Positions 1 through 6,952 of a stretch of DNA of 12,798 nucleotides are shown here, piece by piece (positions within the stretch are counted from its first letter, which is position 1; every line of letters begins with the position of its first letter). The notes beneath the pieces were generated by a model. The model was not told the DNA's origin. It saw only the letters and a list, made by a program, of their open reading frames with translations, and did not search any database. The DNA is from Nitrososphaeraceae archaeon (GTDB lineage Archaea; Thermoproteota; Nitrososphaeria; Nitrososphaerales; Nitrososphaeraceae): positions 1-12,798 of the forward strand of contig JASHSN010000537.1 in the NCBI GenBank assembly GCA_030038695.1, given 5' to 3'. Position numbers and translations under genes: made by a program.

Positions 1-1
1 C

Positions 2-406
2 GTTCCAGGACAGCCACTGCCAGCTAAATCTCCACCACATCACGCATCTAACTCAACATCCAAACCATCATCATCTAACTCAACAGCTCCATCATCATCT
101 AACTCAACAGCTCCACCACTGTTCAATGCAACCTCCAAACCATCATCATCTAACTCAACAGCTCCACCACCATCTAACTCAACATCTAACTCAACATCTA
201 ACTCAACATCTCAATCACCATCTAACTCAACAGCTCCACCACCATCTAACTCAACATCTAACTCAACATCTAAGTCAACATCTAACTCAACAGCTCCACC
301 ACCATCTAACTCAACATCTAACTCAACATCTCAATCACCATCTAACTCAACCCCACCACCAAGTCGTAAAAATCCAACATCTAAACTGCCATTTCCTTTC
401 TTTTAA
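2..406 (+). CDS. C-terminal part of a surface/exported protein with an Asn-Ser-Thr repeat stalk (partial, start off window)
   Basis: The frame beginning at base 2 is open from the window edge to a TAA at 404-406, giving 134 residues. It is almost entirely Ser, Thr, Asn and Pro. The core motif SNST is repeated many times and is interspersed with APPP, SQSP and KPSS blocks, ending in a short basic/aromatic tail (SRKNPTSKLPFPFF). Every NST is a potential N-glycosylation sequon, so this is most likely a heavily glycosylated wall-spanning stalk of an archaeal surface protein; the functional domain would lie upstream of the window. An alternative frame on the same strand is also open but reads as His/Leu/Gln repeats (HHLTQ), which is much less plausible. 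Role is inferred from composition only. Confidence 0.62.
   Translation, partial: VPGQPLPAKSPPHHASNSTSKPSSSNSTAPSSSNSTAPPLFNATSKPSSSNSTAPPPSNSTSNSTSNSTSQSPSNSTAPPPSNSTSNSTSKSTSNSTAPPPSNSTSNSTSQSPSNSTPPPSRKNPTSKLPFPFF
47..352 (+). repeat. 12-bp tandem repeat array encoding Ser-Asn-Ser-Thr
   Basis: The unit tctaactcaaca (codons for S-N-S-T) recurs many times, with single-base variants such as aag for aac and caa for aac. Longer blocks built from it, with spacers gctccaccacca and tctcaatcacca, are themselves repeated. Near-identity of units at the DNA level suggests recent expansion by slippage or unequal recombination, so copy number may vary between strains or be mis-assembled. Confidence 0.85.
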
Positions 407-1068
407 TAAGGGAGAATTTGGGCAGACTGTGAGGTAAATATGTTGAGATACTGATGAGTATTGTGCTGCATATCCTCAAACCGCACTCTATTTTATATCT
501 ACTAAGCTTTCTTGTCAGATCTTCTATTACTCTCTCTTGAAGGAAGAAACAACTCAATATTCGTCCCATACTGTGAGCAAATAAAAAATTGATTATGAAT
601 GATTTAATTTGCTGAATTTGTATCCATAGCACTTATCTCAATTGTATTACTTTGATGACTCGGTAGTCTGCGCGATACGTTTAAAGTGGAAAGTGTGAAT
701 ATTCCGTATGCACGACCTCAGCTGATGAAAAAGGAGAACTCATTCAAATATTGATCATTCCTTATCTATGTGAAGTCTGAGGGATACAATCATCTCCATC
801 TGCATTCAGAGGAGTTAAATAAATTAACCGAGGACTAGCAACCGGTCTATTTATTTCTGGATTAGAATATGCAATATCCGATTCTCAAAAGGTGCTCATT
901 GTGATAAGGAATATGGATATATAGTCAATTCTCTTTGTATTAAGAATTTTGCATGCACACACTCAGAGTATAGTATAGTTTATTCCGAGGTCAAAGTTCA
1001 AGTTTAAATACGGAAAAAAGAACACACGGACTCGTAACATAAGAAAAAATAGAGGGATCGTCTCTCTG
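407..1068. other. Long stretch without an intact gene
   Basis: No intact gene, tRNA or rRNA is visible between the stalk protein and the small exported protein. The only structured signal is a chain of open fragments at 659-924 on the + strand, listed separately as a possible decayed gene. An 83-residue minus-strand open frame at 381-632 overlaps the stalk gene's end and has no recognisable features. Confidence 0.55.
659..924 (+). pseudogene. Possible decayed protein-coding gene, family not recognised
   Basis: Two open stretches on the + strand join into protein-like sequence. The first (659-754) contains DTFKVESVNIPYARPQLMKK. Switching frame at about 733 gives GELIQILIIPYLCEV, an in-frame TGA (778-780), a short piece, a TAA (820-822), then INRGLATGLFISGLEYAIS and KVLIVIRNMDI up to a TAG (922-924). 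The hydrophobic/charged pattern and the continuity of the second frame across two stops suggest a gene with one frameshift and two nonsense changes. No start codon or promoter was identified and I do not recognise the family, so chance open sequence remains possible. Confidence 0.3.
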
Positions 1069-1248
1069 CTACTTCGTCGCGTTCTTTGTCATATTGGCGC
1101 CAGCAGCAGTTGCGTTGCCAGCAGCAGTTGCGTTGCCAGCAGCAGTTGCGTTCTGTGCATGTACTTCACTAGCTGTGTACAGCGCAATTGTTGCGAATGC
1201 ACTCAGCATTATTGTCGCCGTGATCACGAAGAGTATTTGTTTGTACAT
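1069..1248 (-). CDS. Small exported protein with NAT sequon repeats
   Basis: A 59-residue protein from the ATG at 1248-1246 to the TAG at 1071-1069. It begins MYKQILFVITATIMLSAF, a typical signal peptide, with a likely cleavage after ...SEVHA. The mature part is only about 28 residues: NATAAG three times followed by NMT and NAT, so it carries five N-glycosylation sequons and little else. Upstream in-frame starts exist (ATG at 1254, GTG at 1287), but the TATA-like stretch at 1271-1278 lies about 26 bases before the 1248 ATG, favouring a leaderless transcript starting there. Such a short glycosylated peptide could coat the cell surface or be an exported signal; no function can be assigned. Confidence 0.72.
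   Translation of the reverse strand: MYKQILFVITATIMLSAFATIALYTASEVHAQNATAAGNATAAGNATAAGANMTKNATK
1099..1152. repeat. Three perfect 18-bp tandem repeats inside the small exported protein
   Basis: The unit gccagcagcagttgcgtt occurs three times without mismatch (1099-1116, 1117-1134, 1135-1152). On the minus strand each copy encodes N-A-T-A-A-G, that is, one glycosylation sequon per repeat. Confidence 0.95.
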
Positions 1249-1270
1249 TAACATGCTTACAACAAAAAAG

Positions 1271-1278
1271 TATATATG
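1271..1278 (-). promoter_or_regulatory. TATA box for the 1069-1248 gene
   Basis: The sequence reads CATATATA on the minus strand and is centred about 26 bases before the ATG at 1248, the spacing expected between an archaeal TATA box and the transcription start of a leaderless mRNA. Confidence 0.55.
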
Positions 1279-1287
1279 GGTTTTCAC

Positions 1288-1738
1288 TAACTTATTTCTA
1301 GACTATCTTTACTGACATGTGGCAACCGTCAGGTTGTTAAAAACGGTAGACGTTAGTAGTAGTTATATACTTTGAAAGCTGCGCCGTAGAAGATTGTGAT
1401 ATTCCGCGTATCTGCTTACACGTGGAAAAGATGTCCAGGTTCGTGCTATTAAAAAACTCCAGCATTTTTGATTCAATCGAATTTTAGTACTGTCGAGATC
1501 AACATTAAATGCCCATATGGGTACTGAATTTCTTTAAGTCTATTATGAAGAAATCCTTTAATTCGATTAAAAATCGTCTCTCTCCCTCGTGGACAACGAT
1601 GTGATTTGATCCCGAACCCACGATATTGCCCCTGACAAATTGTTTCAGCTGTACCATAGAACGGCCATCTATATACCATATATATTTGGACCAAAAAAAT
1701 ACATGCTTGTATCCATGTTCATCGGTAAAAACGCAGAG
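1288..1738. other. Intergenic region without a supported gene
   Basis: No supported gene. A 73-residue minus-strand open frame at 1473-1694 (TTG start) contains CPRGRETIFNRIKGFLHNRL and could be a small basic protein or a relic, but it has no promoter or family signature that I recognise. A plus-strand open stretch at about 1340-1485 lacks a start codon. Confidence 0.4.
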
Positions 1739-1746
1739 TTTTTAAG
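1739..1746 (+). promoter_or_regulatory. TATA box for the Ig-like exported protein
   Basis: TTTTTAAG is centred about 26 bases before the ATG at 1769, matching a leaderless archaeal transcript. Confidence 0.6.
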
Positions 1747-1768
1747 ATAATAATGACGTTAGGCAGTT

Positions 1769-2368
1769 ATGATTACATTGGTATCAAGGTTCTTCTGGCA
1801 GCCACCAATTTCTTTCGGTGCAATTATACTCCTTCTTTCGCTTACAATGATAACTATAATGGAGACAACAGTATACGCACAATTAGTCAATATTGGTAAT
1901 GCCACAAATAGGCTACCAAATTCGGTGCAAATTAAAAGCGATCTACATATGGTAAAGATTACTTCGCCTATTAAAGGCCAACAGATTCCGGTTCGCAGTA
2001 GCGTCACGGTAACAGGGACTTCAATTTCTAATTCAACATCTACTGATTGTGAGGTCTCCGTTATCGTAAATGGTGTCAAGCCATATCAAAAAGCTGTCTC
2101 AACGGGAACTGGTATACCGAATAACTACTCTACATGGACTTACAGCCTAACTCCTACTGTTATTAAATTGGGACAAAATAAGATTACTGCCAAGTTCTCT
2201 TGTGGCAATAATGTCAATTTCACACCACATAACAGTGTCAACGTAACTGGAGTGGCTAATCCCAGTCCCAGTCGAACCACTCCTGTGCTAGCTAACCCTA
2301 ATTCCACCCATCAGAACAAGAGTGTCAACTGTAGAATCTTTATTTATTCTCAAGGTCCATGTTCGTAG
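1769..2368 (+). CDS. Exported protein with an Ig-like beta-sandwich domain
   Basis: A 199-residue protein. Residues 1-37 form a long signal peptide with a hydrophobic core (about 16-31) and probable cleavage after VYA37. Residues 62-145 have the strand pattern of a bacterial-Ig-like fold: VKITSPIKGQQIPV, SVTVTG, CEVSVIVNGVKPYQ, the STWTYSLTP strand and GQNKITAKFSC. This type of domain is, to my knowledge, common in exported thaumarchaeal proteins. C94 and C145 sit within the domain and could pair; C188 and C198 are in the tail. Seven N-x-S/T sequons (N44, N88, N119, N150, N158, N178, N183) suggest N-glycosylation. The start is supported by a TATA box 26 bases upstream. It stands alone, with no operon partner. 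Binding partner and role are unknown; adhesion or envelope structure is the likely class. Confidence 0.8.
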   Translation: MITLVSRFFWQPPISFGAIILLLSLTMITIMETTVYAQLVNIGNATNRLPNSVQIKSDLHMVKITSPIKGQQIPVRSSVTVTGTSISNSTSTDCEVSVIVNGVKPYQKAVSTGTGIPNNYSTWTYSLTPTVIKLGQNKITAKFSCGNNVNFTPHNSVNVTGVANPSPSRTTPVLANPNSTHQNKSVNCRIFIYSQGPCS

Positions 2369-2681
2369 AGGGCCTAACTACACGTTCAAAGAAAATCATT
2401 ATCGCCAAGCACACATTTTTCTATTTGATAGTTGATGTCGACGAAAGAGAGTTTTTGGTTTGCACCTCAGATTCGCACTCGTGTGTCTCATCCTCTCAGA
2501 GCGTATTACGGAATGACACGTGATTTCGTACTTGACCTTTGTGAGGACGTATTTATAGGGTGCCGTCCCTAACCTTGCAATACAACGGAAGTGAAATATG
2601 TGTCATTCATTCTACGTCTTTTTTACAAAAAAGGAGTAGAAATGTCGAGGCGAGGTTTGAGTTAGGTAGCAATCCATTGTG
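2369..2681. other. Convergent intergenic region
   Basis: Lies between the ends of the Ig-like gene (+) and the Tyr/Gly-tail exported protein (-). Apart from the terminator-like T run at 2620-2637 I see no gene. A TATA-like tatttatag near 2550 points along + but is not followed by a start codon at leaderless distance. Confidence 0.5.
2620..2637 (-). terminator. T-rich terminator, minus strand
   Basis: The sequence ctttttt-acaa-aaaag is self-complementary and gives a run of six T residues on the minus strand about 45-60 bases after the stop of the 2682-3323 gene, as expected for archaeal oligo-T termination. The reverse orientation also has a T run, so it could serve both converging genes. Confidence 0.4.
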
Positions 2682-3323
2682 TCATGGATAGTAGCCACCG
2701 TAGGGTCCGTAGTCTCCTGGATAGAAGTAGTAATGGTGTATTCTATGTGTGAATCCATTAGAATCTGCATTTGGTAATGCGGATAATGATACTGACATAT
2801 CATTACCACTAACCTCATAAGTGCGACAGATGTCATGGGAAAGGGTTCCGGAATTAACACACACCCGGACAGATTTTCCTTGATCTTTCGGGATGTTAAA
2901 CGTATATGATGAGCCACCTGCGGTGGGTACGCTCGCTTGGTCTGTATATCCATTTGCAGTTGTTATGGACATACCGACTGTTGAAATCCCAAATGGATGA
3001 GATGGTACATTGACCGTAAGTCGATATGCTGCTTGCCCGGTACTGCCAGGATCACCATTGCCGCCGTTGCTACTAGTATCACCACTGCTACTACTACCAC
3101 TATTGGCATTATCACTATTGCTAGACAAATGGCAGCTTGGATTGCAGACTATGTAGCCACTACCATTACCACTAGTGTCACCTTCTATGTTAAAGAAGTT
3201 TGGTGTTATAGGAGATGTGATCAGGGAACTTGCAGAAGCTAATGGTGTGTCAAGTGTTGTCAACACGCCTATAGTTGAGACTAATACGAGGCTTGTAGCT
3301 ATTGTTAATACTTTCATGTTCAT
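2682..3323 (-). CDS. Exported protein with Ser/Gly/Asn linker and Tyr/Gly-rich tail
   Basis: From the ATG at 3323 this is 213 residues; the open frame extends to 3374, but MNMKVLTIATSLVLVSTIGV is a normal signal-peptide start, and a TATA-like cttataatg (3352-3360) lies about 30 bases upstream. After the signal peptide comes a short CNPSC segment, a low-complexity Ser/Asn/Gly/Asp linker of about 35 residues, then a globular part of about 95 residues (AYRLTVNVPSHPFG to YEVSGNDMSVSLSA) rich in beta strands, with two more cysteines. It ends in a Tyr/Gly/Pro tail (YYFYPGDYGPYGGYYP). The pattern suggests an envelope protein with a flexible stalk and an adhesive or protein-binding tail. Family not identified. 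Confidence 0.72.
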   Translation of the reverse strand: MNMKVLTIATSLVLVSTIGVLTTLDTPLASASSLITSPITPNFFNIEGDTSGNGSGYIVCNPSCHLSSNSDNANSGSSSSGDTSSNGGNGDPGSTGQAAYRLTVNVPSHPFGISTVGMSITTANGYTDQASVPTAGGSSYTFNIPKDQGKSVRVCVNSGTLSHDICRTYEVSGNDMSVSLSALPNADSNGFTHRIHHYYFYPGDYGPYGGYYP

Positions 3324-3351
3324 AGTAACAACATATCTGATTAGAACATTC

Positions 3352-3360
3352 ATTATAAGC
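3352..3360 (-). promoter_or_regulatory. TATA box for the 2682-3323 gene
   Basis: CTTATAATG on the minus strand is centred about 33 bases before the ATG at 3323 (about 39 before the ATG at 3317), implying no leader or a leader of only a few bases. Confidence 0.4.
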
Positions 3361-3446
3361 GATATGAAAAACAACAGTACCGTCTCTTACTTTCACTTTC
3401 GTATTAACAAAACGATAAGAAGATTTAATATAACTTGTCTTACGAA

Positions 3447-3460
3447 AAATGATATCATTT
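3447..3460. repeat. 14-bp perfect palindrome in the intergenic region
   Basis: AAATGATATCATTT is perfectly self-complementary and is followed on the + strand by a T-rich run. It lies between the promoter of the 2682-3323 gene and the end of the disrupted gene 3548-4090, so it may be a terminator element or an operator; no further evidence. Confidence 0.4.
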
Positions 3461-3547
3461 ATTTTTTTAATTCCCATTTTGAAATGGTGGAGTACAGGAC
3501 AACTAAGGCTATTGATTGCCAGCAGACAGGCTATCAATACATTTGAC

Positions 3548-4090
3548 TTACCTTTGAATACTTATCACGAAAGCACATGCTACACCAGTAGTGCCGATGC
3601 CACTGCAGAATGCTTGATTGTTCACAACAACTCTTGCTTGTCGTTGTGGGGATGTGATATTGTTAGTTGGAATTATGGTGCTAATTGCATTTGCTAAATC
3701 GGTGCTAAGTGATTTTGTCATATTAACATCTTGTGTTGTGTCTATCCTATTATTATCCAGTCGATTGATAATTTTCGCGTTCACATTTACTGGAATGGTG
3801 TTTTTAACGCCACCTTTTGCTATAAGTATTACATTGTCAAAATTACTGAATACTGATTTCGTCACAAAGATTTTTTCTTTTTGATATATTGAAGGAATTT
3901 GCTTGAGTTATATTTTTTGTATGAACGCTAATTGTAGTGTTCCTAAGAGAAGCAGGAGTACGATTGCTTGTCTTGACGCCATGAACAAGAGGCTGTGCAA
4001 AAACCAAAGAAAGATATTTGCTGGAAATAATGCAAGGAGGAGAGGAAAGGCTGTTCCTATAATTGTATAACGTGTAACGATAGTATTAAT
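3548..4090 (-). pseudogene. Disrupted gene for an exported, sequon-rich protein
   Basis: Three minus-strand segments in two frames join into one exported protein. The first encodes a hydrophobic signal-like segment (GTAFPLLLALFPANIF, about 4060-4010). A frame switch gives VFAQPLVHGVKTSNRTP and sequons NRT, NTT, NIT and NIS (about 4000-3875). A switch back at the A-rich tract near 3870 gives VTKSVFSNFDNVILIAKGGV and continues, intact, through NMT and NIT sequons to ANNQAFCSG-like sequence (VVVNNQAFCSGIGTTGVACA) and the TAA at 3548-3550. In the first frame a TAA at 3910-3908 closes the reading. No ATG in the first frame could serve as start, although a TATA-like tttaaa (4114-4119) lies upstream. 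Either a decayed gene with two compensating indels or a sequence with indel errors. The intact 105-residue GTG-started frame 3548-3865 alone would lack a signal peptide. Confidence 0.55.
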
Positions 4091-4171
4091 AAGAAATTAT
4101 TAGCATTCTCATCTTTAAATAGTTTTAAGGATTGTACTAGTTTGTATCAGATTCATCTTTTTGGAAGACAC

Positions 4172-5122
4172 TTAATCAGGTTCTGAATGGTAGGACTCGA
4201 TTTGAATAGTTGCATGGTTTATTTTGAATTTCTTCTCAAGTATAGCGTTTATTTCTTGGAGAATTGTCTGTGACCCAACACCATCAATTATCACAACATG
4301 TCCCGATAGAGCATTCATACCAGAGGTTATAGTCCAAATGTGCAGATCAAATACGCCTGTTACTCCTTTTACCTCAAGTATGGAGTTTTTTACATCTTCA
4401 GGCGATATGTTAGCTGGAACTCCTTCCATCAAAATATGGATAGACTTTTTCATGAGAGACCATGTTCTTGGTAGTATAAATAATCCTAAACCGATACTGA
4501 TTAGCACATCAGCGATATACAATCTGGTTGTTAGTATTATCAAACCTGCAGTGATGACACCGACAGAGCCTATGGTGTCATTCAGAACTTCCAAATATGC
4601 ACTCTTCACATTGAGGTCTTCACGTTCCTTCTCTGTGTCTGCCTGGGTTTCTTCGTGCCTATACCCACTATTACCTAGCAGTCGAAACCCTGCATAATTC
4701 ACGCCTAAGCCAACAGCAGCCACTATTATCATAGGAAGACCTTGAATTTCTGGAGGCTCAAATATTCTTCTATATCCCTCGTATAAAATATAGACTGAAA
4801 TTAATATCAATACCATGCTGTTTAATAGTGCTGCTAAAATCTCTACCCTATAGAATCCATATGTATGCTGCAGAGTGGCCGGCTTCCGGCTATAATTGAT
4901 AGCAAAGAGAACCAAAGCAAGTCCCCCAACATCTGCTAACATATGTCCTGCATCTGAGAGTAACGCCAAACTTCTTGTGTATAAGGCAACAATTATTTGT
5001 ATAACGAAGTAAATGCATGTGAGCATGAAGACAGACTTTATCTTGCTTATTTTTAATGCTGAATGTATGTTTTTTCGGGTATTCTCCAAATACAGATCAC
5101 CTTTTGTCACAACCTTGTTCAT
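4172..5122 (-). CDS. Cation diffusion facilitator (CDF) metal/proton antiporter, CzcD-like
   Basis: A 316-residue protein of normal CDF length. Six membrane spans are visible (about 29-50, 60-76, 94-115, 129-147, 174-197, 201-219), followed by the cytosolic C-terminal domain (from about 235) with the DLHIWTITSG strand motif (H261, W263) and NHATIQIE. CDFs export divalent metals such as zinc, cobalt or cadmium in exchange for protons at the cytoplasmic membrane. In span 2 the metal-site pair is intact (SDAGHMLAD: H60, D64). In span 5 the usual H-x-x-x-D is E178-V-L-N-D182, so one ligand is Glu instead of His. The histidine-rich loop of many CzcD proteins is replaced by a short charged loop (RHEETQADTEKERED). 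It starts at ATG 5122 with its own TATA box and a strong palindrome in the leader. Family assignment is firm; the metal is not determined. Confidence 0.93.
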   Translation of the reverse strand: MNKVVTKGDLYLENTRKNIHSALKISKIKSVFMLTCIYFVIQIIVALYTRSLALLSDAGHMLADVGGLALVLFAINYSRKPATLQHTYGFYRVEILAALLNSMVLILISVYILYEGYRRIFEPPEIQGLPMIIVAAVGLGVNYAGFRLLGNSGYRHEETQADTEKEREDLNVKSAYLEVLNDTIGSVGVITAGLIILTTRLYIADVLISIGLGLFILPRTWSLMKKSIHILMEGVPANISPEDVKNSILEVKGVTGVFDLHIWTITSGMNALSGHVVIIDGVGSQTILQEINAILEKKFKINHATIQIESYHSEPD

Positions 5123-5136
5123 TTAATTCAAATGAA

Positions 5137-5158
5137 ATGGCAAAGGGTTCTTTGCCAT
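5137..5158. promoter_or_regulatory. 22-nt perfect inverted repeat between the CDF gene's TATA box and start codon
   Basis: ATGGCAAAG-ggtt-CTTTGCCAT: nine-base arms with a four-base loop and no mismatch. It begins 15 bases upstream of the CDF ATG and its far arm reaches the transcription start predicted from the TATA box at 5182-5190. It could be an operator for a dimeric metal-responsive repressor or an mRNA hairpin at the 5' end; both would fit control of a metal exporter. Confidence 0.6.
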
Positions 5159-5181
5159 AACATGGTTAAGGGATGATTTAT

Positions 5182-5190
5182 TTTATAAAC
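5182..5190 (-). promoter_or_regulatory. TATA box for the CDF gene
   Basis: GTTTATAAA on the minus strand, about 60 bases before the ATG at 5122, predicting a transcription start near 5160 and a leader of about 35 bases that contains the 5137-5158 inverted repeat. Confidence 0.6.
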
Positions 5191-5311
5191 TTTAATCATT
5201 CGTCCGTCAACTCCGCACTACACTCGAAATACATGCTGGTACGTAAATGTCTATTAATTCAATCGTTGGAATCTTGATCTGATGAGCTGTAAATTTTGTG
5301 TCTGATGGAGT

Positions 5312-5416
5312 CTACGTAGTATGCCTTATCCATCTATCCACGATGTTCAACAGTTTGTTCCTTACATTTTGGTTCTTCCATGAATTATCTTCTATTTCGG
5401 TAAGGTCAACACTCAT
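5312..5416 (-). CDS. Hypothetical 34-residue protein
   Basis: The minus-strand frame from ATG 5416 encodes MSVDLTEIEDNSWKN followed by a basic amphipathic segment (VRNKLLNIVDRWIRH). A TATA-like stretch (5441-5449, gatataata read on +) is centred about 28 bases before this ATG, consistent with a leaderless transcript. The frame is also open upstream to an ATG at 5506 (64 residues), but that extension has no promoter at the right distance. I do not recognise the family; it could be chance coding. Confidence 0.33.
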   Translation of the reverse strand: MSVDLTEIEDNSWKNQNVRNKLLNIVDRWIRHTT

Positions 5417-5800
5417 GACATCATCCGTAAAGAATAATTTGATATAATAGTGTATAGTAGAAACCCTGTCCCACAATCGAAATAAGACGACAGACGAATA
5501 AAACATTAAACTGTATCCATGCTAGGTCATGTCTATTAGTCATATCCTAATACGACAAGTTCTATTAGTCATACTAAAGGACAATGTATGTTATGGTAGT
5601 AGAGGGTTCATTTACTCTTTCCTCATAATCAACTAACCTCTCGTTGAGGAATTGCAACAGGCTGTGGTATTTGCGACAACATAATCTAGGAATGTACCCA
5701 TGCTGTCTAAGAGTATGAGTTCTGAGTAGTTGGGCAATACACAGGCTATTTAAGTAGTAGGATCGGTGAGATCAGGTGCTCGCAGCCGCTCTACAAATAG
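5417..5800. other. Intergenic region without a supported gene
   Basis: Contains a 13-bp direct repeat tctattagtcata at 5532-5544 and 5561-5573 (29-base spacing) and a loose inverted repeat ttcctca (5619-5625)/tgaggaa (5645-5651). No coding sequence could be supported. Confidence 0.5.
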
Positions 5801-6667
5801 TTAGTTTGTCTTGTTACCTGGCGTTCTATCCAATTCTCTCCTAAAAAGCTTCCCCACTACAGGATTGACAACATATGGGAAAGTATGTTTGGACCACACA
5901 GCTACCCTTGCATAAAAAGGAACCATTATTTCGAGACGCGTGGAGTTTGCTGCGGCAAGAATTGCTTTTGATACAGTTGTCGCCTCCAGCATAAAACCAG
6001 TATAATTTGGTTTATGGTTCTCAAAAGATCGATTGTTAAAAAAATTTGTTTTTACACCTATAGGGCTAACTACGGTTATGCGTACACCAGTTCCATACAG
6101 CTCGTGATACAGCGATTCTGAAAACCCCAAGATCGCATATTTTGAAGCGCAATATCCAGCCATTCCGGCAACTCCGAAACTTGCTGCTAATGATGCAACA
6201 TTCACAATATGACCTGAGTGTCTTGAGAGCATAGATTGTAAGAACACCTTGGTACAATGGACCATTCCGAAATAATTCGTCCTCATGACGGCTTCTATTT
6301 GTTCAAGATTCTGGTTTTCCACTTTGGCAAATTCTCCATACCCTGCATTATTTACCAATAAATCAATATACCCAAATTTTTCGAGTACGTGTGTTCCCAT
6401 TCTTAGAACATCATCCCTGTTTGAAATATCACAAGGATATGGTATAATGTCTACTCCTTCAGGTTCACGAACAGATTGCAATGTCCTCTTCAGTTCGAGT
6501 AATTTTGATAAGGAACGGGCTACGAGTATTATTGGACCAGCTTTTCGAGTTACGAAATCAAGAGCAGCCTGTCTACCAATCCCAGAAGATGCTCCTGTTA
6601 TTACTATAATCTTTCCCTGGAACTTTCTATTATTTCTGTTTTCTTTTTCCTTCCTTTTTTTACCCAA
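5801..6667 (-). CDS. Short-chain dehydrogenase/reductase (SDR), classical type
   Basis: A 288-residue NAD(P)-dependent oxidoreductase. After a very basic N-terminus (MGKKRKEKENRNNRK) the Rossmann fold starts: the cofactor motif TGASSGIG is at 24-31, the adenine-site Asp at D80 (PYPCDIS), NNAG at 106-109, and the catalytic residues N131 (NYFG), S149 (VNVASLAASFG), Y162 and K166 (YCASK). Length and the C-terminal extension resemble membrane-associated SDRs of the DltE/retinol-dehydrogenase-like group; substrate cannot be told. R51 in VARS suggests NADPH preference. The start codon is TTG: a TGA lies immediately upstream in frame and no ATG precedes the Rossmann fold. It appears monocistronic. 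Confidence 0.9.
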   Translation of the reverse strand: MGKKRKEKENRNNRKFQGKIIVITGASSGIGRQAALDFVTRKAGPIILVARSLSKLLELKRTLQSVREPEGVDIIPYPCDISNRDDVLRMGTHVLEKFGYIDLLVNNAGYGEFAKVENQNLEQIEAVMRTNYFGMVHCTKVFLQSMLSRHSGHIVNVASLAASFGVAGMAGYCASKYAILGFSESLYHELYGTGVRITVVSPIGVKTNFFNNRSFENHKPNYTGFMLEATTVSKAILAAANSTRLEIMVPFYARVAVWSKHTFPYVVNPVVGKLFRRELDRTPGNKTN

Positions 6668-6726
6668 TCAATCTCAGATATCTGTTTTACAAAACCTGTA
6701 AATTATTGTTTACGAGTAAGAGTTGG

Positions 6727-6843
6727 TTGAAAGTACCAAAGGGTCTTTTTTATTGTAAAGCTGCTGTTCGTAGGACACTGCATCATCTTCGTACGAAGAT
6801 GGTAAAGTGGGCAGAAAAATTCGATGAAGAACAGGTGAAATAA
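6727..6843 (+). CDS. Possible 38-residue basic protein (TTG start)
   Basis: A + frame from TTG 6727 encodes MKVPKGLFYCKAAVRRTLHH, then a Lys/Glu-rich helix-forming end (KWAEKFDEEQVK) before the TAA at 6841-6843. The frame is open further upstream, but a TATA-like taaattat (6699-6706) is centred 25 bases before this TTG, consistent with leaderless transcription. The codons for HHLRTKM coincide with a perfect 18-bp palindrome (6784-6801). The family is not recognised, and it could equally be non-coding regulatory DNA between the SDR and the next gene. Confidence 0.3.
   Translation: MKVPKGLFYCKAAVRRTLHHLRTKMVKWAEKFDEEQVK
6784..6801. repeat. 18-bp perfect palindrome
   Basis: CATCTTCGTACGAAGATG reads the same on both strands with no spacer. 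It lies between the divergently oriented SDR (start 6667) and the exported-protein gene (start 6953), a position suitable for an operator, though it also falls inside the small open frame 6727-6843. Confidence 0.6.
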
Positions 6844-6952
6844 CTTCACATTGTGAACGAGTAATTAATAATATAGAGAAAAAGAACGTTCTCTCGACCA
6901 TTGTTGAACTCACAAGAAATGTTCAAATATCATGTGTTATTTTGACTTAGAG

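Noticed and set aside
126..437. Open frame encoding His/Leu/Gln/Thr repeats (HHLTQ)
   Set aside because: It is the out-of-frame reading of the SNST stalk repeat; the S/N/T/P frame has natural composition for an exported stalk.
381..632. 83-residue minus-strand open frame
   Set aside because: No promoter or recognisable features, and it overlaps the end of the stalk gene in antisense.
1473..1694. 73-residue minus-strand frame with CPRGRETIFNRIKGFLHNRL
   Set aside because: Starts with TTG and has no family match that I know; kept only as a note in the gap description.
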